A stretch of 64,000 nt of DNA from Alexandriicola marinus (GCF_004000435.1 NZ_RBVZ01000009.1:31857-95856), one strand, 5' to 3'; shown: positions 10,331-20,854, counted from the stretch's first letter. The notes: generated by a model from the letters alone, not told the origin. Numbers and translations: made by a program.

Positions 10331-10987
10331 TCAGCTGTCCTTTCCGGTCTCGTCGTGGCCGGCATCGGCCTGCATTGCCTCTTCGGCATCAAGCTGTGCG
10401 AGACGTTCCTTGATCTTCTCGATCCGCTCGGTGAGGAATTTGCGCGTGGCTTCCGGATCCTCGGGATTGGGACCCATGGGCACCTCGCCGTCAGCGCCCA
10501 AGCCACGGCTCTGAAGACGCTGCCGCAGGCCCGCGCCGCCACCCTGGCCATTACCTTCGCCGCCACCAAGACCACCGCCGAGGCCGCCACCAAGACCACC
10601 GCCGCGCAAGCCGCCGCCGCCCTGACCGCGCAGACCCCTCAGGCCACCGCCGCCGGGGCCACCCTGACCGCCACCAAGACCACCGCCGCGCAAGCCGCCG
10701 CCGCCCTGACCGCGCAGGCCCCGCAGACCGCCGCCGCCGGGGCCACCCTGACCCCCGCCCAAACCGCCACCCAGGCCACCACCGCCCTGGCCGCGCAGGC
10801 CGCCACCCAGACCGCCGCCACCCTGGCCCAGACGGCCGCGGAAGCCGCCGCCAAGACCTGCTCCGGCACCGGCGCCACCGGCTCCGGGCCCGGGTCCGCG
10901 GCGCGGACCGCTACCCTGACCGCGCTGTGCGCGCAGACGTTCGAGCGGGCTTTGATTTTCGTTGTTGTCGGTGTTGTCATCAGCCAT
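10331..10987 (-). CDS. Gly-rich repeat protein of the synthase operon
   Basis: This encodes about 218 residues from an ATG at 10987, preceded by GGAGCG. An upstream in-frame start would add 22 residues but has no better ribosome site. The N-terminus is acidic and Asn-rich (MADDNTDNNENQ). The middle is almost entirely Gly/Leu/Arg/Gln repeats such as GGLRGLRGQGGGG. The C-terminus is charged and probably helical (TERIEKIKERLAQLDAEE). It lies 43 bases before the start of the megasynthase gene on the same strand, so it is likely co-transcribed. No enzymatic motif is visible. It could be a scaffold or a low-complexity nucleic-acid or lipid-associated protein; no function is assigned. Confidence 0.75.
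   Translation of the reverse strand: MADDNTDNNENQSPLERLRAQRGQGSGPRRGPGPGAGGAGAGAGLGGGFRGRLGQGGGGLGGGLRGQGGGGLGGGLGGGQGGPGGGGLRGLRGQGGGGLRGGGLGGGQGGPGGGGLRGLRGQGGGGLRGGGLGGGLGGGLGGGEGNGQGGGAGLRQRLQSRGLGADGEVPMGPNPEDPEATRKFLTERIEKIKERLAQLDAEEAMQADAGHDETGKDS
10589..10756. repeat. Two tandem copies of an 84-bp unit inside the Gly-rich gene
   Basis: Two nearly identical 84-bp units begin at 10589 and 10673 and encode 28-residue Gly/Leu/Arg blocks on the minus strand. Related, more degenerate copies continue to about 10850. Such repeats can expand or contract by slippage or recombination. Confidence 0.8.
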
Positions 10988-11059
10988 CTTATTCGCTCCG
11001 TTGAAATCCATTCCCGCGGTCCGGGCACCATCGTCCCCGTCCCTTCGTAACATATTTTG

Positions 11060-11932
11060 TCAGATCAGCCGTGCTTTCCTGCGCGGCCGGGGCCCCTCGA
11101 CGAAGGGCACCTGGAATACCTTTTCATGCATGACCGGGCCATGCCCGAAATATCCGCCTTCTCCGAAGGCTTCGCCGTGATCGCCCATCACCATGAACCA
11201 GGTATCGGACGGGGCCTTGTCCATCAGCGCGCCCAGCAACTCGTCGAGATATTCGACGCAAGCGATCTGCTGCTGGTGCAGGCCCTTCATCACCTCGTCG
11301 GCGAAGAATTCCTCGATGTCCATCTCGCCCTCCTTCTGCTGGTGGCCGATGGCACCGCCCGCATCGCCGCCCTTCGACAGCGTCTTGGCCACGCCATGCA
11401 GCCCCGAGATATGGGGCAGCGAGGGATCATCGAGCATATAGGGGTAATGGGTTTCCCCGAGATTGAAGAAATGAAAGCTGGGCTGATCGCGGCTGAAACT
11501 TGCCTCTGCGACCATCCCTTTGAAATCGTTGTGATTATCCATCAGCTTGTAATCATCGAACGCGTTGTTGATGACCGTGTATGGATTGAGCACCGGCATC
11601 GAGACCCGGCCCACGGTGCGGTAGCCGTATTGCTTGAGCATGCCCGGCAGGCTCAGCTGCGGCAGGAAGGTCTCGAATTTCAGTTCGGGAATGTCGAGCC
11701 GCTCGCCCCATTTGTGGAAATCCTCCTTGTAGACCTCGGAGGCATAGACATGGGTCGGCGAGACATGCGGCACCAGTCCCATCATGAAGGTGTAATGCGA
11801 CGGTGCCGTCCAGGAGGCATAGGAATACCGCGCCTCGATCTGCCCCAGCCGGGCGAGATTCGGTGCCTTGGCGGCAAGCGCGCTGTCGAGCCGGCAGCTG
11901 TCATATGTGATGAGGATTAGGTTACGAGGCAT
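11060..11932 (-). CDS. Sulfatase/phosphodiesterase-like hydrolase
   Basis: A 290-residue protein with the alkaline-phosphatase/sulfatase superfamily layout. The N-terminal metal-site motif is LILITYDSCRLDS and the C-terminal metal-site segment is MGDHGEAFGEGG followed by GHG. In place of the sulfatase CxPxR/SxPxR signature the protein has WTAPSHYTFMMG, so formylglycine formation is not expected and a Thr or Ser nucleophile is more likely. No signal peptide is visible, which suggests a cytosolic role. It is the first gene of the leftward run that continues with the Gly-rich protein and the two synthases. It may trim or transfer a sulfate or phosphate head group on the synthase product (inference). 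A phosphoethanolamine-transferase-like role is an alternative. Confidence 0.82.
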   Translation of the reverse strand: MPRNLILITYDSCRLDSALAAKAPNLARLGQIEARYSYASWTAPSHYTFMMGLVPHVSPTHVYASEVYKEDFHKWGERLDIPELKFETFLPQLSLPGMLKQYGYRTVGRVSMPVLNPYTVINNAFDDYKLMDNHNDFKGMVAEASFSRDQPSFHFFNLGETHYPYMLDDPSLPHISGLHGVAKTLSKGGDAGGAIGHQQKEGEMDIEEFFADEVMKGLHQQQIACVEYLDELLGALMDKAPSDTWFMVMGDHGEAFGEGGYFGHGPVMHEKVFQVPFVEGPRPRRKARLI

Positions 11933-12410
11933 TGACCGGTACGTCCTTGAAATACTGTATGTTCCGGGCGTTACACCCGGGCGCTGCCCGTCTGTGACCG
12001 GCAGCGCGGCTCAGGCATGTTTGCCGCGTCGCGGCATCATATCACCTGTATTCATCATCCAATAGCTCCTCAAATGGCTCGACGCGACATCTGGCGGCTA
12101 GAATTGCCCGCTCCGCGCATGGTGACCAGAGAAAATGCCCGGTTTTAAGGCACGGATTTCAATACCTGATCCGTCGGCCACCGCTATGGCGTTATAATCC
12201 TGCGCGTTTCGGGCTGTCCAGCCCGCCCGGGCGCAGCCGATAGCACCGCAATGTGTCGTCATGACGGCAGAAAGACGGGCAGGCAACGCGAAGACGGGCA
12301 GGCAACGCACGGTGGGGTGGCACGATGTAAGCTTTCACACTTCCAGACTGCGCCGCGATTGCAACCGTCCCGCCACCTAGCGGGCCCTCGTGCGGAAAGT
12401 CTGTCGCCCC
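11933..12410. other. Intergenic region with hairpin and 19-bp tandem repeat
   Basis: This 478-bp stretch lies between the leftward sulfatase-like gene and the rightward DUF2793 gene, and no convincing gene is seen in it. It holds an 8-bp-arm inverted repeat at 11981-12007 (GCGCTGCC ... GGCAGCGC, 11-nt loop) in the leader of the leftward operon, and two tandem copies of a 19-bp unit at 12272-12308. Promoters for both directions are expected here, but no clear -35/-10 pair could be chosen. Confidence 0.6.
12272..12308. repeat. Tandem duplication of 19-bp unit
   Basis: AAGACGGGCAGGCAACGC occurs at 12272-12289 and again at 12291-12308, a period of 19 bp. It could be a slippage product or a pair of protein-binding sites upstream of the rightward gene. 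Confidence 0.8.
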
Positions 12411-13457
12411 ATGTCCGAACTCTCGCCCAATTTCGCCCTGCCCTACATGCAATCCAGCCAGGCGCAGAAACACGTCACCCACAACGAGGCGCTGGAACGG
12501 CTCGACGTGCTGGCACAGCTGGCACTCGAGGGGTTTGCCACGCTCACGCCGCCCGCCGCGCCGACCGAAGGCGAGGCGCACGGGATCGGGGCGGGGGCCA
12601 CCGGGGTCTGGGCCGGGCAGGACGGACGGATTGCCGCCTGGCTGGGCGGGACCTGGGTTTTCATCGATCCGGGCCATGGCTGGCGCGCCTGGGGCCGGGC
12701 CGAGGCCGAGCTGCGCGCCTGGGACGGGGCGGCCTGGACGCCCGTGACGGGTGACATGACCAATCTTGACGGTGTCGGCATCGGCGCAGCCTGGGACAGT
12801 GTGAACCGGTTGGCCGTTGCCTCGGATGCGGCGCTGTTCACCCATGCGGGCGGTGGGCACCAGCTCAAGATCAACAAGGCCTCTTCAGGTGATACAGGGT
12901 CGATTCTCTACCAGACGAACTGGAGTGGAAGAGCCGAGATGGGCCTTGCCGCATCGGACGATTTCGCGGTCAAGGTTTCGGATGGGACGGACTGGTTCGA
13001 GGCGCTGAGGATCGATCATGCGACCGGTGGCGTGGCATTGCCCTCGGGCCGCTCGGACATGCCCGTCTTTTCCTGCGGGGTGGATGACCCGAACAAGGAT
13101 TTTTTCAACGGAGATCTGCTGACGATCGTGCCCACGACGGATACGCATTCGGGCCAGGTTGATGCATCGAAATATCAGGTGCCCGTTACGGGCACCTATT
13201 TCCTGTCGATCACCTCCCTGATCCGGTCTGTCTCGGGGAGCCCGACCAACATCAAGATGAACCTGCGGGCAAACAATCTGAAGATCCAGGAATTGACGGT
13301 CGAGGAATTCGTCCTTGAATCACGCTCCATGCCGGTGGTGGTGTCACTTGCGGCCGGGGATATTGTCGATCTCGCGCTCGTCGTGCAGAACGGCTCCGCC
13401 CCCAGTGTCAGGTTCTGGAACGCGACCGGATGGATGCTCTACCGGATCGGCGCCTGA
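12411..13457 (+). CDS. DUF2793-type protein with C1q/TNF-like C-terminal domain
   Basis: About 348 residues from the ATG at 12411; a GTG at 12390 would add seven residues. The N-terminal 110 residues match the DUF2793 pattern seen in phage and gene-transfer-agent tail-associated proteins of alphaproteobacteria (LPYMQSSQAQKHVTHNEAL, then a Trp-rich segment GTWVFIDPGHGW). The C-terminal ~140 residues (from about PVFSCGVDD) look like an all-beta jelly-roll of the C1q/TNF type, with VPVTGTYFLSI and a closing FWNATGWMLYRI. Such modules sit at the tips of surface fibres and bind glycans or cells. There are no phage structural genes around it, so it is either a stray receptor-binding protein or an adhesin recruited next to the capsule genes. 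It converges on the kpsT-like gene. Confidence 0.75.
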   Translation: MSELSPNFALPYMQSSQAQKHVTHNEALERLDVLAQLALEGFATLTPPAAPTEGEAHGIGAGATGVWAGQDGRIAAWLGGTWVFIDPGHGWRAWGRAEAELRAWDGAAWTPVTGDMTNLDGVGIGAAWDSVNRLAVASDAALFTHAGGGHQLKINKASSGDTGSILYQTNWSGRAEMGLAASDDFAVKVSDGTDWFEALRIDHATGGVALPSGRSDMPVFSCGVDDPNKDFFNGDLLTIVPTTDTHSGQVDASKYQVPVTGTYFLSITSLIRSVSGSPTNIKMNLRANNLKIQELTVEEFVLESRSMPVVVSLAAGDIVDLALVVQNGSAPSVRFWNATGWMLYRIGA

Positions 13458-13472
13458 CACCCCCGGACAGCA

Positions 13473-14141
13473 TCACTCCTCGTCGTCGGTGCCCATGTTC
13501 TCGTTGTGCTGCGCGATGGCGTCCTCGATATCCTCGTAATAGGTCATGTGACCGTTCTCGAGCACGGCACCCGCCTGGCAATATTGCCTCAGCTGAGCGG
13601 GTGAATGGGTGACGACGATGGCACCGGCGCGTTGCATCCGGTCCTGAAAGACCAGCCGGCTTTTCTGCCGGAAGGACGCATCGCCCACCGAAGTGACCTC
13701 GTCCACGAGATAGGTCTGGAACGGGATGCCGAGCGAGAGGCCGAAGGCCAGCCGGGATTTCATGCCCGAGGAATAGCTGCGCACCGGCATGTGGAAATGC
13801 GAGCCCAGTTCGGCGAAATCCTTCACGAATTCCATCAGCTCCTCGGTATCCACGCCATAGACGCGGGCGATGAACCGGGTGTTCTGGGCGCCTGTCATAT
13901 CCTTGTGGAACGATCCCGCGAAGCCCACCGGCCAGGAAATCGTGCCGGTGGAAACGATCCGGCCCGCATCGGGTTTCATCGTGCCGCCGATCATGTCCAT
14001 CAGGGTGGATTTGCCCGCCCCGTTGCGCCCCAGAAGACCCACCGAGACACCGGTGGGAAAGGTGAAATTGATGCCATCGGCCACCACCTTGGGACCACCG
14101 GGTGTCCAGAAGGCTTTCGTCAGGTTCTCGAGCCGGATCAT
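13473..14141 (-). CDS. kpsT: Capsule-type ABC exporter ATPase (KpsT-like)
   Basis: A 222-residue ATP-binding subunit with Walker A GRNGAGKST, the ABC signature in YSSGMKSRLAFGLSLGI and Walker B YLVDEVTSVGD, all typical of the KpsT/Wzt group that exports capsular or O-antigen polysaccharide. The short length, with no C-terminal carbohydrate-binding extension, favours the KpsT type. It should form the inner-membrane exporter with the KpsM-like permease, which is not adjacent here but lies at 35861-36673. It is preceded by the kpsE-like gene (20-bp gap), so it forms one leftward operon with kpsE, a GT2 and glf. Confidence 0.93.
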   Translation of the reverse strand: MIRLENLTKAFWTPGGPKVVADGINFTFPTGVSVGLLGRNGAGKSTLMDMIGGTMKPDAGRIVSTGTISWPVGFAGSFHKDMTGAQNTRFIARVYGVDTEELMEFVKDFAELGSHFHMPVRSYSSGMKSRLAFGLSLGIPFQTYLVDEVTSVGDASFRQKSRLVFQDRMQRAGAIVVTHSPAQLRQYCQAGAVLENGHMTYYEDIEDAIAQHNENMGTDDEE

Positions 14142-14161
14142 CGTCTGTGCCTATCCGCCGC

Positions 14162-15649
14162 TCAGGGCCGGTCCCTCAGGGAATAATAGATCAGGCTCAG
14201 GATCGACCAGAGCAGGAAGGCAAAGCCCGCCACCAGCGCCACGATAAGGCTGCGCTGGGGAAATTCCGCGCGCTCGGCCAGGGTGGGCGCGATATAGCTC
14301 GCCAGGTACCGGCTTTGCCGGTTGGCCTCGGCACGCGCGCCGTCATAGGCCGAAAGCGCCGCGACATAGGCCTGTTCGGCGAATTCGCGATCCACGCTGA
14401 GACGCTCGAACTCCGCCACGGTGGTGGCATAGCTTTCCCCGCTCGGCCCGGCGCCACCGGCGCCGAATTTCTGACGTTCCTCGTCGATCCGGGCCTCGAT
14501 CACTTCGATCCGGCGCTCGGCCTGTTCGACACGCGGGTCGCTGTCGCGGGCCGTATTCTGCAACAGATCATATTCGATCAGCGCCTCGGCCAGCTGCGCC
14601 TGCAACGTGTTGAGAAGCCCCATCTGACCCTGGATATCGGCCGTGACATCGACGATCTGGTTCTCGATCCGGAAGGCCGTCAGCGCCTCGCGCGCCTCCT
14701 TCAGCCGCTCGACCGAGAGGTCGAGATCCTCGCGCGCATAGGATGTGGCATCCTCCCGCGCGATGGCCGACAGATCGTTGATCATCCGCGTGCTCTCGTC
14801 ATAGATCGCCTCGGCCACCGCCTTGGCCTCCTCGGGCGTGAAGGCAAGAACGCGCAGCTCCATCAGGCCCGAATTGGCATCATAGGAGATGCGCACGATG
14901 CGGCGCCAATAGGAAGTCAGATCCTCGATCGTGCCGCTCGGCTCGAAGCCGAAGACCGGATCGGTCCGGTAGTGGCGACTGTAGAGCTCACGCAGGTTCA
15001 GGCGGGCATCGACCGCCGCCACCAGTTCCTGGCTGCGGATGAATTCGTAAAGGATATCGGTATCCGAGGATCCGCCGCCCCCGCCCCCAAGAGCGGTGCC
15101 CAGACCGCCCAGGATATCGACCGCCGAGGAAATATCCTCGGAGCGCACGGTAAAGGCCACGGTGGAGGCATATTGATCGGCGGCCCGTTCATGCAGATAC
15201 CACGACGCCGCGAGAACCGGGACGATCACCATCAGGATGAACCCGAACACAAGCCCCCAGTGACGCCGCTTGACCCGCGCGGGCGAGGCGACGGGACGCA
15301 CGACCGGCGTCCGCCGCGCGGCCGGGCCGCGTCCACCGCCCTTGCCGGCCGCCTTCTTTCCGCCGAGCCCGCCCGAGGCCCCTGTTCTGGCACGGCCGGA
15401 CTGCGCCGGGGCCGCCTTTTCCGATTGCCTGTTCTGGCCCGGACCCGACTGTCCCGGCCCGGATTTCCTGCCCCCCGGGCCCGGACGCTTGCCGGGCTGT
15501 TTCGGCCCACCGGGAGAGGGCCGGGAGGGGCCGGATTTCTTCTCGGGCGATTGTGCCGGCGCCACTTCGGGCGTCAGCTCCTCGGATGTCCGGGTTGTCT
15601 CGGGCGCGTTATCGGCAACCACGCGGACCGGCCCGCTCTGCTCTGACAT
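14162..15649 (-). CDS. kpsE: Capsule export co-polymerase, KpsE/Wzz-like
   Basis: A 495-residue inner-membrane protein. The first ~125 residues are a long disordered Pro/Gly/Lys-rich tail in the cytosol. A transmembrane helix follows near 130-152 (FGFILMVIVPVLAA), then a periplasmic region with long helices (about 300-420), and a second transmembrane helix close to the C-terminus (LIVALVAGFAFLLWSIL). This two-helix topology with a coiled-coil periplasmic domain is that of KpsE/Wzz polysaccharide co-polymerases, which link an ABC exporter to the outer-membrane lipoprotein. A Gly run (GGGGGG) around residue 185 and the unusually long basic tail are atypical of KpsE. Confidence 0.88.
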   Translation of the reverse strand: MSEQSGPVRVVADNAPETTRTSEELTPEVAPAQSPEKKSGPSRPSPGGPKQPGKRPGPGGRKSGPGQSGPGQNRQSEKAAPAQSGRARTGASGGLGGKKAAGKGGGRGPAARRTPVVRPVASPARVKRRHWGLVFGFILMVIVPVLAASWYLHERAADQYASTVAFTVRSEDISSAVDILGGLGTALGGGGGGSSDTDILYEFIRSQELVAAVDARLNLRELYSRHYRTDPVFGFEPSGTIEDLTSYWRRIVRISYDANSGLMELRVLAFTPEEAKAVAEAIYDESTRMINDLSAIAREDATSYAREDLDLSVERLKEAREALTAFRIENQIVDVTADIQGQMGLLNTLQAQLAEALIEYDLLQNTARDSDPRVEQAERRIEVIEARIDEERQKFGAGGAGPSGESYATTVAEFERLSVDREFAEQAYVAALSAYDGARAEANRQSRYLASYIAPTLAERAEFPQRSLIVALVAGFAFLLWSILSLIYYSLRDRP

Positions 15650-15750
15650 TCATGCCCCTTTCACAAGGTCGACCCCAAATTAACGCGGAACAGGACCCAG
15701 AGGCCAGTGGGATACATCGGTCTGCCGCGACACGACAGACGTCCTGCACC

Positions 15751-16683
15751 CTAGCTCAAACCTTCCGGCTTCTTTCCGCCGACCCGGCCCGTCAGCCCGT
15801 CCCGCACCGCCCGGGCCAGAAGCCTGAGATAGATGCCCTTGTGGGCACCCTGCCGCGTGGTCTTCCACAGCCATTTCGGCAGGACGACGAACAGGGCGGG
15901 CCAGAACCACAACCCGGCCGCGCGGCGATACAGCATCAAGAGGTTGCGATGATAATAATAGGCCTTCCAGGGCGGCGAGAATTGCCCCGGCGGGCCGGAA
16001 AACGTCGTGCAATCGTGTTCGAAGCGTATGCCCGGGAAAAACCCGATCCGGCCCCCCGCCTCCGAAAGCGTCAGCGAATAGAGCCCGTCCTCGGCATAGA
16101 TGAACAGCCGGCCATCGGGATAACCCGCAAGCGCAACCGCCCGGCGCGACAGGAACAGCCCCACGAAGGAGCCCCCGTCGACAGGCATCGGCGCGGTCCG
16201 GGCGTAATCGGCCTCGGCCAGGTGGAACGCCGCGCGCCCGCCGCCCGAAATCACCCGCAAGAAGATCTTCGGATGCCAGAACGGGTTCAGCACGGGGCGG
16301 TTCATCTCGCAGATGCGCCCGTCGGGATAGCGCACGGCGGCGGCCACCGCGTCCCAATCCGCGAGGTCGGTGGCGCGGAACGCGGCCAGCGCGCCGGGCT
16401 CGGGCCGGCCATCGTCATCCATCACCACGACCCAGTCGGGATCATGGCTTTCCACGATGTGGCGCAGCCCCGCCTCGAACCCGCCCGCGCCGCCGATATT
16501 CTCGGCACTCTCGATCAGGTCGAGCCGGGGGTCATCCAGCCCGCGCAGGAACTCGCGGCTGCCATCGGTCGAGCCGTTGTCGACCACGACCAGAACGTCG
16601 AGCGGCTCGGCCAGAAGCCGGGCGACGGTCGCCTCGATCTGGACCAGCCGGTTATAGGTGACGACGACGGCGCCGAGTTTCAT
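15751..16683 (-). CDS. Family 2 glycosyltransferase, galactofuranosyltransferase-like
   Basis: A 310-residue GT-A enzyme. It starts with VVVTYNR, has NGSTDGS, then the metal-binding VVMDDDGRPEPGA and a later acidic motif FIYAEDGLYSLTLSEAGG. The pattern NIGGAGGFEAGL and the DDD/ED pairs are those of GlfT-type and rhamnosyl GT2 enzymes. It lies 10 bp downstream of UDP-galactopyranose mutase on the same strand, so UDP-galactofuranose is the likely donor. A basic, aromatic C-terminal segment (WFWPALFVVLPKWLWK) may associate with the membrane. Confidence 0.88.
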   Translation of the reverse strand: MKLGAVVVTYNRLVQIEATVARLLAEPLDVLVVVDNGSTDGSREFLRGLDDPRLDLIESAENIGGAGGFEAGLRHIVESHDPDWVVVMDDDGRPEPGALAAFRATDLADWDAVAAAVRYPDGRICEMNRPVLNPFWHPKIFLRVISGGGRAAFHLAEADYARTAPMPVDGGSFVGLFLSRRAVALAGYPDGRLFIYAEDGLYSLTLSEAGGRIGFFPGIRFEHDCTTFSGPPGQFSPPWKAYYYHRNLLMLYRRAAGLWFWPALFVVLPKWLWKTTRQGAHKGIYLRLLARAVRDGLTGRVGGKKPEGLS

Positions 16684-16693
16684 CGGCCACTCA

Positions 16694-18460
<1,767 letters not shown>

Positions 18461-19582
18461 TTGACCAAGACAGCGTTGATCACCGGTATCACTGGCCAGG
18501 ATGGATCCTACCTGGCCGAATTCCTTCTCGAAAAGGGATACGAGGTTCACGGGATCAAGCGGCGGGCCTCGCTGTTCAACACCGCGCGGGTCGATCACAT
18601 CTACGAAGACCCTCATACCGACAACCAGCGCTTCCAGCTGCATTACGGCGACCTGACCGACAGCTCGAACCTGACGCGGATCATCAGCGAAGTGCAGCCC
18701 GACGAGGTCTATAACCTCGGCGCCCAGTCCCACGTCGCCGTCAGCTTCGAGGCGCCCGAATATACCGCCGACGTGGATGCCATGGGCACCCTGCGCCTTC
18801 TGGAGGCGATCCGCTTTCTGGGGCTGGAGAAGAAGACCCGCTTCTACCAGGCCTCCACCTCCGAACTCTATGGCCTAGTTCAGGAAATCCCGCAGAAGGA
18901 AACCACGCCCTTCCACCCGCGCAGCCCTTACGCGGTGGCCAAGATGTATGCCTATTGGATCTGCGTGAACTACCGCGAAGCCTATGACATCTATGCCTGC
19001 AACGGCATCCTGTTCAATCACGAGAGCCCGCGCCGGGGCGAAACCTTCGTGACCCGCAAGATCACCCGGGGGCTGGCCAATATCGCGCTCGGGCTCGAGC
19101 CCTGCCTCTACATGGGCAATATCGACAGCTTGCGCGACTGGGGCCACGCCAAGGATTACGTGCGCATGCAGTGGATGATGCTGCAGCAGGACACGCCCGA
19201 GGATTTCGTGATCGCCACCGGCGTGCAATATTCCGTGCGCGAGTTCATCACCTGGACGGCGCGCGAGCTGGGCATCGAGCTGGAGTTTTCGGGAGAGGGT
19301 GTCGACGAGATCGCCACGGTCACCTCCGTCAACGGCAACATGGCCCCCGCGGTCCGCGAAGGCGACGTGGTGATGCGCATCGACCCGCGCTATTTCCGCC
19401 CCGCCGAGGTCGAGACGCTTCTGGGCGATCCCTCGAAAGCCCGCGAGAAACTCGGCTGGGTGCCCGAGATCACCGCGCAGGAGATGTGCGCCGAGATGGT
19501 GGCCGAGGATCACAAATCCGCCCGCCGCATCGCGCTGCTGAAGGAACACGGGCTCGACCTGCCGGTCAGCCTCGAAGGGTAG
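18461..19582 (+). CDS. gmd: GDP-mannose 4,6-dehydratase
   Basis: A 373-residue short-chain dehydrogenase that converts GDP-mannose to GDP-4-keto-6-deoxymannose. It has the NADP-binding [14 protein letters not shown] at the N-terminus, the Gmd-specific GIKRRAS, the catalytic region STSELYG (about 131) and [12 protein letters not shown] with the Tyr and Lys (about 155). [16 protein letters not shown] and the late [12 protein letters not shown] are also Gmd signatures. A TTG at 18461 fits the family N-terminus with a G-rich stretch upstream; an ATG at 18422 would add 13 unusual residues. It acts before the fucose synthase at 20851. Two genes are inserted between them, one of them broken. Confidence 0.95.
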   Translation: MTKTALITGITGQDGSYLAEFLLEKGYEVHGIKRRASLFNTARVDHIYEDPHTDNQRFQLHYGDLTDSSNLTRIISEVQPDEVYNLGAQSHVAVSFEAPEYTADVDAMGTLRLLEAIRFLGLEKKTRFYQASTSELYGLVQEIPQKETTPFHPRSPYAVAKMYAYWICVNYREAYDIYACNGILFNHESPRRGETFVTRKITRGLANIALGLEPCLYMGNIDSLRDWGHAKDYVRMQWMMLQQDTPEDFVIATGVQYSVREFITWTARELGIELEFSGEGVDEIATVTSVNGNMAPAVREGDVVMRIDPRYFRPAEVETLLGDPSKAREKLGWVPEITAQEMCAEMVAEDHKSARRIALLKEHGLDLPVSLEG

Positions 19583-20013
19583 GTGCGCGTGGCGGCCCCG
19601 TCCGAAGCGGTTGTCTACACCTTCGGCAAGGTCGGTTCCACGGCGGTGGCCGCAGCGCTGAACCGGGCCGGTGTCCTGACCCATGACATCCATTCGCTGG
19701 ATCCGTCCGTCCTGAAACGGCAGGCGCGGGCGGCCCTGGCCCGCGACGCCTTTCCGCCGCACCATGTGAGCCTGTCGATGGTCCTGCGCGAGAGGCTGCG
19801 GCGGCGGGCCGGATCTTCGGGTGCGAGGTGACGATCGCGCGGCGCAATGTCGGGGCAGAGAAACCCTATGCCGCCGCCTATGCCCGCGCCCGCGATGCGA
19901 TCCGCTTTCCCGGCCAGAGGCTGGACCCGGTCTATGGGTCCGCCCATATCCGCCAGTTCTGGACCGATCCGGAGATCGACGGGATGCGCGCAGCCTGGAC
20001 GGCGCCGGCATGA
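19583..20013 (+). pseudogene. Broken sulfotransferase-like capsule gene
   Basis: The N-terminal part (GTG or ATG-like start at 19583, immediately after gmd) reads VVYTFGKVGSTAVAAALNRAG, the phosphosulfate-binding type loop of a putative capsular sulfotransferase family. This frame ends at 19831. A second frame, entered by about 19810, reads IFGCEVTIARRNVG and ends with HIRQFWTDPEIDGMRAAW at 20013, which looks like the C-terminal part of the same family. The two pieces together are about 140 residues, far shorter than an intact enzyme, and they are out of frame. An internal deletion plus frameshift is the simplest reading. The link between pieces is inferred from family resemblance. Confidence 0.7.
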
Positions 20014-20059
20014 TCCGGGACGCCTGCGTTCCTTGTTGCGAGACAAGGCAGAGGCCGAG

Positions 20060-20854
20060 ATGAGACTAAGGCTGGTATCGATTGGTGGCTGGTGTCGCCC
20101 GGCCCATCAAATCAGGGTCTGGGCAGAGGGTCGGTCGGAGTTCGAGGCGCCCGCCTCGCCCTTCGACTGGACGATCACCCCGTTTTCGGCCTTGCAGACA
20201 TGTCTGGCACCCGATTTCGATCCGCGGAAGATACTGGCTTCAGATCAGTGCGTTGTCAGTTTCGCGGGGAGCGGAATGTGTCAGAGATCTGAGCTGGTGT
20301 TTCACCATGACATTCCACCTGCCGCCCTCGAGCCGATCGATGGTCTCGATCACGGCGATGTGCTGCCCGACACCGACCAGATGTCGGAGCTGCGGCACAA
20401 GGCCAGATATCGTTTCGCGCATACCATGGACCGCTTGAAGGACGACGCCGCCACCAGCGATGGCCTGATCTTCATAAGATGGCAACGCGGTGGGCATCCC
20501 GATCGCCAGTTTCCCGCGGCCTTCGAAGGAGAAAGCAGCCATGCGCTTGCCGCACTCATCGAACGCTTTCTTGGGCATCAGAGGTTCGGCCTGCTTGTCG
20601 TGACATCGGAGACGGTCTCCCCGGAGAACGCGGACATTCCGGATCCAATCAGGGGATTCCGGCAATCCGGCCGGATCATCGAAAGCACGATCCTAGAGCG
20701 GAAAGGCTGGAATGGCGACATGACCAACGATTTCAGGGGCGATGAAATCAGCTGGTCTGTCTTGTTGGACCGGGCAGTCAGCACCTGGTGGCAACATGGT
20801 GATCTTGGCATCAAGAACAGGGCGCACAGGCTGACAGGAGAGGATAGGCCATGA
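20060..20854 (+). CDS. DUF1796-like putative cysteine peptidase family protein
   Basis: A 264-residue protein beginning [19 protein letters not shown], with SPFDW some 30 residues on. This GxWCxxAxQ...PFDW pattern is that of DUF1796, annotated in Pfam as a putative papain-like cysteine peptidase. The cysteine at about residue 12 would be the nucleophile, with a His in VFHHDI or HKARYRF as partner; this is inference. The ATG at 20060 is chosen because the family pattern starts there. The stop overlaps the start of the fucose synthase gene (ATGA), so it is co-translated with the GDP-fucose pathway. Related proteins are often found in polysaccharide loci. Confidence 0.65.
   Translation: MRLRLVSIGGWCRPAHQIRVWAEGRSEFEAPASPFDWTITPFSALQTCLAPDFDPRKILASDQCVVSFAGSGMCQRSELVFHHDIPPAALEPIDGLDHGDVLPDTDQMSELRHKARYRFAHTMDRLKDDAATSDGLIFIRWQRGGHPDRQFPAAFEGESSHALAALIERFLGHQRFGLLVVTSETVSPENADIPDPIRGFRQSGRIIESTILERKGWNGDMTNDFRGDEISWSVLLDRAVSTWWQHGDLGIKNRAHRLTGEDRP

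Noticed and set aside
10097..11050. Plus-strand Ala/Thr-rich frame opposite the Gly-rich gene
   Set aside because: It mirrors the GGC/GCC repeats of the minus-strand gene, has no ribosome site and runs into the megasynthase; the minus-strand frame fits the operon.
14102..15646. Plus-strand 514-codon frame opposite kpsE/kpsT
   Set aside because: No family motif; the minus-strand genes have clear transmembrane or Walker motifs.
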